DNA of 64,000 nucleotides from Guadua angustifolia (lineage: Eukaryota; Streptophyta; Magnoliopsida; Poales; Poaceae). The notes beneath the pieces are model-generated. The model searched no databases, was not told where the DNA came from, and saw only the letters and a program-made list of their open reading frames with translations. Shown piece after piece: positions 57,111 through 64,000 of this stretch (its first letter is position 1; each line of letters starts with the position of its first letter). The stretch covers positions 3,162,001 to 3,226,000 of the forward strand of contig CM070511.1 in NCBI GenBank assembly GCA_036346375.1, written 5' to 3'. The translations under genes and the position numbers were made by a program.

Positions 57111-58570
57111 TGATGGTAGAAAAGTGGAATTTCAAGCAACAACAGTTCGAGAAGGACAGATGTTAGTAAACAAATTGGAGACCGTCAGTATAAGAGATGT
57201 ACCAGTGGTCAGTGAATACCCGGATGTTTTTCCCGAGGAATTACCAGGAATGCCGCCAGACAGGGACATAGAGTTTGTAATCGATTTAGTACCAGGAACC
57301 GCACCAATCGCGAAGAGACCATACAGGATGTCCACTGAAGAGTTGGTAGAAATGAAGAAGCAGATAGAGGAGTTGCTGGAAAAAGGATTCATCAGACCGA
57401 GCTCATCACCTTGGGGAGCACCGATTCTATTCGTTAAGAAGAAAGATGGGAGTTTTCGGATGTGTGTAGATTATCGTGCGCTTAACGAAGTGACGATAAA
57501 GAATAAATACCCGTTACCCCGGATAGACGATCTTTTTGATCAATTAAGAGGAGCAGAAGTATTCTCCAAGATCGACCTTAGGTTAGGATACCACCAGTTG
57601 AAAATCAAGACCGAGGACATACCCAAGACTGCATTCTCTTCAAGATATGGACACTATGAGTTCACCGTTATGTCATTTGGATTGACAAATGCGCCAGCAT
57701 ACTTTATGAACCTGATGAATAAAGTATTCATGGAATACTTAGATAAATTTGTGGTCGTGTTCATAGACGATATTTTGGTTTACTCAAAGTCGGACGAAGA
57801 GCACGCACAACATTTGAGATTAGTGCTGGAAAAACTAAGAGAGCAACAGTTGTATGCAAAGTTCAGTAAATGTGATTTCTGGAAGACTAAGGTAGAATTC
57901 CTAGGGCATGTAATGACTACCGAAGGAATTGCAGTGGACCCAAGCAAGGTGGAGGCAGTATTACATTGGGAACCGCCGAAGACGGTTACACAGATTCGAA
58001 GTTTTCTTGGAATGGCTGGTTATTACCGTCGATTTATAGAAGGATTCTCGACAATTGCTAGGCCTCTCATGCAACTGTTGAAGAAAGAGAAGAAATTTGT
58101 CTGCACGCCAGATTGTGAGAAGAGTTTCCAAGAATTGAAGAAACGACTGACATCAGCACCAGAGTTAGTGCAACCAGATGTGCACCAGAGTTTTGATATT
58201 TACTGCGATGCATCACGCCAAGGTCTGGGATGCGTGTTAATGCAGAATGGGAAGGTAGTAGCTTACGCGTCAAGGCAATTAAGGCCACATGAAGGGAATT
58301 ACCCGACGCATGATCTAGAACTAGCAGCCGTAGTGCATGCCCTGAAGATATGGCGTCACTATCTTATTGGCAATAGATGTGAGGTGTATACAGACCATAA
58401 AAGCCTTAAATACATTTTCACCCAATCTGATCTGAACATGAGACAAAGGAGATGGTTGGAGCTGATCAAGGATTACAACATGGGTATCCATTATCATCCC
58501 GGCAAGGCCAACGTAGTGGCCGATGACTTGAGTCGAAAAAGTCATAATCTGAATATGATAGAAGGAGAAA
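57043..58570 (+). CDS. Reverse transcriptase and RNase H of element C (open frame)
   Basis: Frame open 57043-58806. RT blocks: KKDGSFRMCVDYRALNEVT, KIDLRLGYHQL (usually RSGYHQ), MSFGLTNAPAYF, catalytic FIDD at residues 240-243 (57760-57771). RNase H from about 58190: FDIYCDASRQGLGCVLM, DLELAAVVHALKIWRHYL and YTDHKSLKYIF, then the linker HPGKANVVADDLSRKS. All catalytic acids of both domains are visible, making this the best-preserved enzyme region in the window. It would still need an intact Gag and integrase, which this copy lacks. Confidence 0.9.
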
Positions 58571-58579
58571 GCCAGGGAG

Positions 58580-59360
58580 AATTGTGCAAGGATCTTCAGA
58601 GATTGAAATTGGAAGTGGTTCCGGAAGGATTCGTAGCCGCCTTAGAAGTAAATCCTATCTTGGAAGACCAGATTAGAGAAGGTCAGAAGAATGATGAGAA
58701 GATCAAGCGAATCAAAGCCAGGATGGAGGAAGGGCAAGCGAAAGACTTTAAGCTGGACGAACAAGGCACGTTATGGATGAAGGAGCGCATTTGTGTACCA
58801 AACTAAAAGGAATTAAAGCAGTTAATATTGGAGGAAGCCTACGACTCTAAGTATTCGATTCACCCAGGAAGTGCAAAAATGTATCAAGATTTAAAAGAAA
58901 GGTTCTGGTGGCCGAATATGAAGAGAGAGGTTGCTGAACACGTAGCATTATGCGATGTGTGTCAGCGAGTCAAAGCTATGCATCAGCGGTCAGCAGGACT
59001 GCTGCAACCATTAAAAATACCAGAGTGGAAATGGGAAGAAATCGGAATGGATTTCATTACCGGTTTGCCAAGGACGCAAGGAGGCTATGACTCCATATGG
59101 GTCATAGTGGATCGCTAACCAAGGTCGCGCATTTCATCTGGGTAAAGACGACACATCAGAGATAAGTTAGCGAGTTATACATGGCAAGGATCGTTTTCTT
59201 ACATGGAGTTCCAAAGAAGATAGTATCGATGAGGTACCCAATTTACCTCAAGATTTTGGGATAAATTGCATACGACAATGGGCACCCGCTTAAACTTGAT
59301 CTGACTTATCACCCTTGAGACGGATGGGTAGGCCGAAGAGTCAACCAGATATTAGAAGAT
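58580..59360 (+). pseudogene. Integrase of element C, decayed core
   Basis: After the RNase H linker the frame ends at a TAA (58804, AAA in B). It resumes with the HHCC domain (YDSKYSIHPGSAKMYQDL...CDVCQ; the first zinc-binding His is Tyr here), then GMDFITGLPRTQGGYDS with the first catalytic Asp intact. At 59115 a stop follows WVIVDR. From 59110 to 59345 the sequence differs from B by many small indels, so the SDRG and TERVNQ blocks cannot be read. The integrase is non-functional as given, though some of the damage may be sequence error. Confidence 0.8.
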
Positions 59361-60083
59361 ATGTTAAGAGCCTGTGCGTTGGCATATACATCAACTTGGG
59401 ATAAATGTTTGCCGTATGCGGAATTTAGTTACAACAACAGCTATCAGGCTAGTCTTCAGATGTCACCTTTCGAAGCGTTGTATAGTCGACCCTGTAGGAA
59501 GCCGTTAAATTGGAATGAGACTGGTGAACGTCGTGTCTTCGGACCAAACATAGTCCAAGAAGCCGAAGAGCAAATAGCACTGATCAGAGAAAGGTTAAAA
59601 ATTGCGCAGTCAAGACAGAAGAGTTACGCGGACAATCGCCGCAGGGATTTGAGCTTTGAGCCTGAAGATTATGTGTATCTCAAAGTTACGCCTCTTAAAG
59701 GAGTCCAGAGGTTTCACAAAAAGGGAAAACTATCACCAAGATATGTGGGGCCGTTTAAGATCACAAGTCGTAAAGGCGAAGTCGCCTACCAACTAGAACT
59801 ACCGCAGTCATTAGCAGGAGTGCACAATGTCTTCCATGTGTCGCAACTCAAGAAGTGTCTCAGAGTGCCTGAAGAGCAAACATCACTGGAAGGAGTTGAA
59901 CTACAGGAAGACTTGACTTACAAGGAACAACCGATAAAAATTCTGGACACCATGGATCGGAGAACAAGAAACACGACAACCCGTTTCTGCAGAGTTCAGT
60001 GGAGCAATCACACAGAAAGCGAAGCCACATGGGAACGAGAGGGAGATCTGAAAAAGGAATTCCCAAACCTATTCTCTAGTTAA
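59361..60083 (+). pseudogene. Integrase C-terminus and chromodomain of element C
   Basis: A clean 240-residue frame: MLRACALAYTSTWDKCLPYAEFSYNNSYQASLQMSPFEALY, the C-terminal DNA-binding part (YVYLKVTPLKGVQRFHKKGKLSPRYVGPFKITSRKGEVAYQLELP), and a chromodomain at about residues 185-237 (PIKILDTMDRRTRN...RVQWSNHTESEATWEREGDL). The chromodomain would target integration to heterochromatin. It is open, but cut off from the rest of pol. Confidence 0.88.
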
Positions 60084-60112
60084 GCCTCGAATCTCGGGGA
60101 TGAGATTCTATT

Positions 60113-60126
60113 AAGGGGGGTAGGTT
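60113..60126 (+). other. Polypurine tract of element C
   Basis: AAGGGGGGTAGGTT immediately before TGTAACG of the 3' LTR. Confidence 0.88.
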
Positions 60127-62506
60127 TGTAACGTCCCGAAATTTGGCCTGATTTTAATTTTGGAGTTATTTGAATTTTTGTGAATTAATCAACCTTTATT
60201 TGCATTTAATTGAATTTATCTGAATTTTTGGAGTTAATTGAAATTTTTGTGGATTTTTGGAAATTTATTGGATTTAATTGAAATTTAATTTAAGATATTC
60301 TTCTCTTGATTAATTAATATCAAAAAAAGTATTTATCAAAAATAAATGAAAATATTTTAGTTAGGCTCAAAATGCTCTGAAATATTTTCTCGAATTTTTC
60401 TAGAATTTTTCAGGTATTTTTAGTGCCCTAATTAAATACTTTGAATTTCTGCAATTATTTTATTGGAAAAAGCTGAGAAATTCGCTAGTTACAGTGTCGG
60501 GCCGAGCCCAACACTGTGCTGTCGCCGAAAAACCCTAATCGCCGCATCGATCCGCGCCGTCGGATCGAGATCGGATGGCTGACGTGACCGGACAGTCTCG
60601 GGAGTAGGCGATTGTCGTGCCACCGTCGCCGGTAGGGTGCCGAAGATCATGTCAGAGATATTGCGCGAGTTCCAAGGCTTGTCTGAGCAGAAGAAATACC
60701 CCGTTGTGTGCGCGACTTCCTTCCGCTCACTTTGCCTCATCTCTCACACTCAGCCATCCTCCGTAGCGTGCGCTAGAGCTCGCCGTAGTTGCCATTCCTT
60801 TCGTCTCAGTTCTTCTCCTCAATCCGCCGTCGTTCGCCACTCTCCACCGTCGCCGAGACCTCCACTGAGTTCACCAAGCCAAGCTGCATCCAGCTAGTTA
60901 CTTCTTCCGACCGGAGACGCTCGGAAACGCCGTCGCCCACTCCGTCTTCTCCAAGTCCGGCGACCAGCGCCACCGCTTCTTCCTCGACGCATCGCGAGCT
61001 CCAGCAACCGCCAGATCTCCATCCAACAATCGAGGTGAGGCCACGTAGACTTGGTAGCAGTGTATCGCTCGGTTAAGCCTCCGCCGACGGATTCGAATCC
61101 AACGGTCCGGAAATCGCGTATGTGTGGCTTGATGTTTCCTCGCTGCGTGACAGCTTCTTGTTGGTCCAAGCTCTGTTCACCGGGCCCACCAGTCAGTGGG
61201 TGGACCGCCGGTCGCGCTGATGTCAGCATGATGTCATCCGGGCCCGCATGTCAGTATCCGTACCGACGTGGACGACCCTGGTGCTGACACCTGTCGCCGA
61301 GTGGGAATTAATCCGGATTTTCAGTAGGAAAATAAATAGAGTAATTCGGTTATATATTTATTTGACTTTCATAAAACTTGCAAATGCTATAACTTTTGCA
61401 TTTTAACTCGGATTTGGGTGATTCCAGTGCCCAAAAATTTGTAAAAATGTAAACTATTTAATGATGATTTTTATTTTATTTTTAGTGATGATATTGCTGT
61501 CTGTTTTAGTATATTTGTTGTGTGCACGTTTGTACCGATTAGACTCCGAGTTGCCGGAAGTCGCCGAGGGAGAATTCGAAGACCCATCGCAGACCTCGGA
61601 CCAGAACCAACTGCTTTTCGAAGGCAAGTCGTGCTTTGACCATATTGCCCCTAGATTTTAAAATGTATTTCGATTCAATTTATGCATGCTATGTTAGTTA
61701 AAAATGAAATTGTTTATGTTGGGAAAGGTAGCTAAAAATACCATTTTGATTGTCACCTTGTTAATGTCATTGTATGCCCTGAACACCTTGTCACCCTAGA
61801 ATGCTAAATTATGTTGGTTGCTATATTAATGCCAACACGGGAGGCTAGACCGTGATTAGTCGCTTAGCCTACTTGTATGCGTTGAATGTCTTTCAAATAG
61901 CAAATTAATACTGACTAAACAATTATGGAACGCATTTTGGAATAATGCGATGATGTCATGAAATAGAATTGAGGGTAGCGACCTGTGTGGTTCTACTCGT
62001 GCAATGAAGTGGGCATTGGCATGTGTTGCATAAATGCAAACCCGGGGTGGGAAATGATTTGGACCGAGGCAAGTGGCAAGAAGGCTTTGTGCTAGGTGGG
62101 CCTGTGTGGCAACGGGATGTATTAAAGGTTGTAAAGGCTGTGTGCCGAGAATTGTAAAATGGATGTCTTGCCCAGGACAGTTAAGGACTTCACCTTGCGA
62201 GCCTTTGAACTGAGTTTCTCGTACAACCACTTGTCCGGAATGGGGCGGACCTAGTTTAGTAGGTCTCTAATATCTTTCCTTTGACACCTCGGGCATAGTT
62301 ACACAAAAATGTAACCGTATGGGGGCGTGCACTGTACTCTGCTTGGTACCCATCCAACTGTATTTGTCTGTTCTAAACTTTGGCTCTGTGTGAGGGAAGT
62401 GTTAGAAAGGCAATACTGGTGAGGTTCACTGGTTAAGTGTTAGTCTCCAAAAGACTTTGTTGCAATCAATCCCCTGTGTGGTGAGCGACTGTATCCTGTG
62501 GGTAAA
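60127..62506 (+). repeat. 3' LTR of element C, interrupted by CACTA-3
   Basis: Matches 51978-54356 up to GTGGGTAAA. The next bases are the CACTAC terminus of CACTA-3. The remaining ~725 bases of the LTR should resume beyond the window. Confidence 0.9.
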
Positions 62507-62539
62507 CACTACACCATGACACAATATTACCGTCAGATG

Positions 62540-62755
62540 GCTGTCGGGAATAATCAGTGATCACCAACAAACTATCTGTCGGCAAATTTACGCAACAGAC
62601 TATATGTCGGTAATACTTCTTTCAGGGTCAGATTGTCTGTTGGCAATTATACATGTATTAAGGACTGATTATGTGTCGGTAAATATCGTATTATGGATCA
62701 AACAGTCCGTCAGTAAAAATGTCATAACAGACAATGTGTCGGCAAATATCTAGAA
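62540..62755 (+). repeat. CACTA-3 subterminal repeats (TGTCGG motif)
   Basis: CTGTCGGGAA, CTGTCGGCAA, ATGTCGGTAA, CTGTTGGCAA, GTGTCGGTAA, CCGTCAGTAA and GTGTCGGCAA occur at 25-50-base intervals, all in the same orientation. Confidence 0.82.
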
Positions 62756-62849
62756 GCGAAAAAATATATTAATTGGCTGATCAGAGGAGCGCGTGGTAAA
62801 ATTCGGTGGGAGAACGAATGACTGCTAGGGTTTCCACTGTACGCACGGC

Positions 62850-63080
62850 TCCTTCCCCCGAAATCCCCAAATCCCACTCTATCACGCGCGCCACTTTCCC
62901 CTGAAATCCCCAAATTCCATTCCATCACACGCCTCCTTCCCGTCGCCCCCCCCAGCCTCCCGCCCTGCCCTTGCCACCGCCCCATGACTTCACCTTGTCG
63001 CCGCCCCCACGCGCCTCCTTCCCCTTGCCGCCGCCGCCCATGCCCCCCACGCCTCCTTTCCCGTCGCCGCCTGGCTAAGG
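62850..63080. other. GC- and C-rich insert of CACTA-3
   Basis: CCCC/CCTCC-rich sequence with two 43-base units around GAAATCCCCAAAT (62860 and 62903) and repeated CGCCTCCTTCCC. Composition suggests a captured plant 5' leader or first exon; no protein is recognised. Confidence 0.45.
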
Positions 63081-63149
63081 CTATAATTACCTCTACCGAC
63101 CCAAGTACCATAGTGGGAGATCGGCGTCTTGGGCGGAATATTATGAAGT

Positions 63150-63257
63150 TGTCGTCATTGTTCCGTTAAAAGAGATGTTTTGCTGCCACGTCCATACGAT
63201 GATATGCAAAATATAGGTGATGCTCACAAGCCGCCCATTGCATGGCCATACAAGAGG
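63150..63257 (+). pseudogene. Exon-like fragment in CACTA-3, unknown gene
   Basis: A short frame reads DVLLPRPYDDMQNIGDAHKPPIAWPYKR and is followed by GTAATA, a possible splice donor. I do not recognise the protein. It may be a transposon-encoded or captured exon. Confidence 0.3.
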
Positions 63258-63790
63258 TAATAACCTACACTACACAATATTTCCATTTTCATGATTGTAA
63301 TGGTTGGACTTTAGTTACTAATTAATGATAATTTTGATAGATGAAGGAAATCAACAAGCCAGTGGCATCCCAGAATGCAGGTATTTCTTGTGATAATTAA
63401 TAGTGCGATTTATTATTAATTAACTATGAAGGGTCAAATGTTAGCTAGATGCATGATCTGCTCACATGTGAATCTTCTCTATTTTTGTTGCTAGTGGGAT
63501 GTCCTTTACTGTATGGAACATGCACTATGATCTAGAATGTTGAATCAATATATGAAAATGTTAGCTAGATGGAAAAAAAAGGAAACTAGAGTAACATGTA
63601 TGATACTTTTGGATTGTTTATACAATCTTTTTCCAAATTCTCTATGTTATTAAACATACAGAACCTCTGAATATTCCTGTAATCTATTCCCACAGACCCC
63701 ATTGGATGGAAAAACATATATAGACCCAAATGTCAACCTACAAAGTGATAAAACAGCAAGAAACTAGCAGCATAGAAGTTTAGCAGTTAC

Positions 63791-63951
63791 CAGTACATGA
63801 AACCTAGTTCTAGCAAAGGATCAGCCTCATCAAGGATCAAAATAGCAAGATCTTCAAGCCCAAAAGAAAGGGAATTGTTTAGATGATCTATTATGCACCC
63901 AGGAGTAGCTACAACAATGTCAGGCATTGACATTAAAGCTACCTCTTATAC
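63791..63951 (-). pseudogene. Captured exon of a DEAD-box RNA helicase (RH28-like)
   Basis: On the minus strand a pyrimidine tract and AG acceptor (CTTTCCCAG) precede the exon. It reads E-VALMSMPDIVVATPG, then CIIDHLNNSLSFGLEDLAILILDEAD, then PLLELGF. TPGR (motif Ib; TPGC here) and DEAD (motif II) are diagnostic of DEAD-box helicases, and the surrounding residues resemble plant RH28-type nucleolar helicases as I remember them. The second codon is TAA where CAA is expected, and DEADR is DEADP. It is an isolated, mutated exon carried by CACTA-3, not a working gene. Confidence 0.72.
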
Positions 63952-64000
63952 CTGGGAAAGTAGATAGCATTTCATCAGCATGATAGTAATGAAAAAATAT

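Larger units (their letters stand above)
51978..62506 (+). mobile_element. Element C: Tekay/Del-like chromovirus, relative of B
   Basis: 5' LTR 51978-55080, primer site 55085-55096, gag from 55604, protease, RT, RNase H, integrase, chromodomain to 60083, polypurine tract 60113-60126, 3' LTR from 60127, interrupted at 62506 by CACTA-3. Inserted into gag of element E (preceding bases AAGTG). Its LTR sequence differs from B's in the first kilobase, although the coding regions are very similar. The accessory ORF of B is deleted near 55302. Stops in gag, protease and integrase make it non-functional, but it is less damaged than B in RT. Confidence 0.92.
62507..64000. mobile_element. CACTA-3: left end of a CACTA transposon, runs off the window
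   Basis: Terminus CACTACACCATGACACAATA at 62507, preceded by AAA (probable 3-bp duplication). Seven or more subterminal copies of YTGTCGGYAA (62540-62755) are typical transposase-binding repeats. A GC-rich stretch and gene-like fragments follow. The right terminus is not in the window. Confidence 0.82.

Noticed and set aside
63791..63951. Resident DEAD-box helicase gene
   Set aside because: A single exon with a stop, and no other helicase motif on either side within about a kilobase.

Overview
The window is nuclear plant DNA, most likely from a grass (Poaceae). Evidence: Ty3/Gypsy chromovirus elements primed by initiator tRNA-Met, CACTA transposons with grass-type terminal and subterminal motifs, and pieces of plant genes with spliceosomal introns. 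The species cannot be named from sequence alone. No intact host gene is visible. Almost every base belongs to a mobile element or its wreckage, as in a repeat-rich intergenic or pericentromeric block.

Layout. (1) 1-16084, minus strand: a Tat-type Gypsy element (RT at the left edge, protease, gag, LTR on the right), split by element A. Element A (1436-13812, minus, 5-bp duplication CTTAT) has two LTRs of about 5 kb and a gag-only interior. (2) About 16098-17016: a 199-bp tandem repeat, into which element B is inserted. Element B (17017-29702, plus) is a Tekay/Del-like chromovirus with an accessory ORF before gag, a decayed gag-pol with chromodomain, and a 3' LTR cut short. (3) 30134-37506: a complete CACTA transposon (19-bp perfect terminal repeats, TAT duplication) carrying an unpaired LTR (G) and plant gene fragments. 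(4) 37507-42293: anonymous repeats and a minus-strand LTR fragment with a primer site. (5) 42294-47376: two oppositely oriented LTR fragments (F and E) around the 3' end of a second CACTA element with Ulp1-type protease exons. (6) 47377-51977: interior of element E with gag, interrupted by a solo LTR (D, duplication TGATC). (7) 51978-62506: element C, a relative of B, with pol decayed in the integrase. (8) 62507-64000: a third CACTA element, running off the window, with an exon of a DEAD-box RNA helicase.

How the parts work together. Elements B and C carry the catalytic classes (protease, RT, RNase H, integrase, chromodomain), but both are broken. Element A has only Gag and would have depended on such relatives. 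The CACTA elements would need a transposase from elsewhere. The most interesting shared structure is a string of short palindromes and hairpins in the last ~750 bases of every Tekay-like LTR family here (A, B, C, D/G, E, F). The stems differ between families in ways that keep pairing, which suggests a selected RNA or DNA structure. LTR pairs also contain local patches dense in small indels that look more like consensus error than normal LTR ageing, so frames crossing those patches should be read with care.
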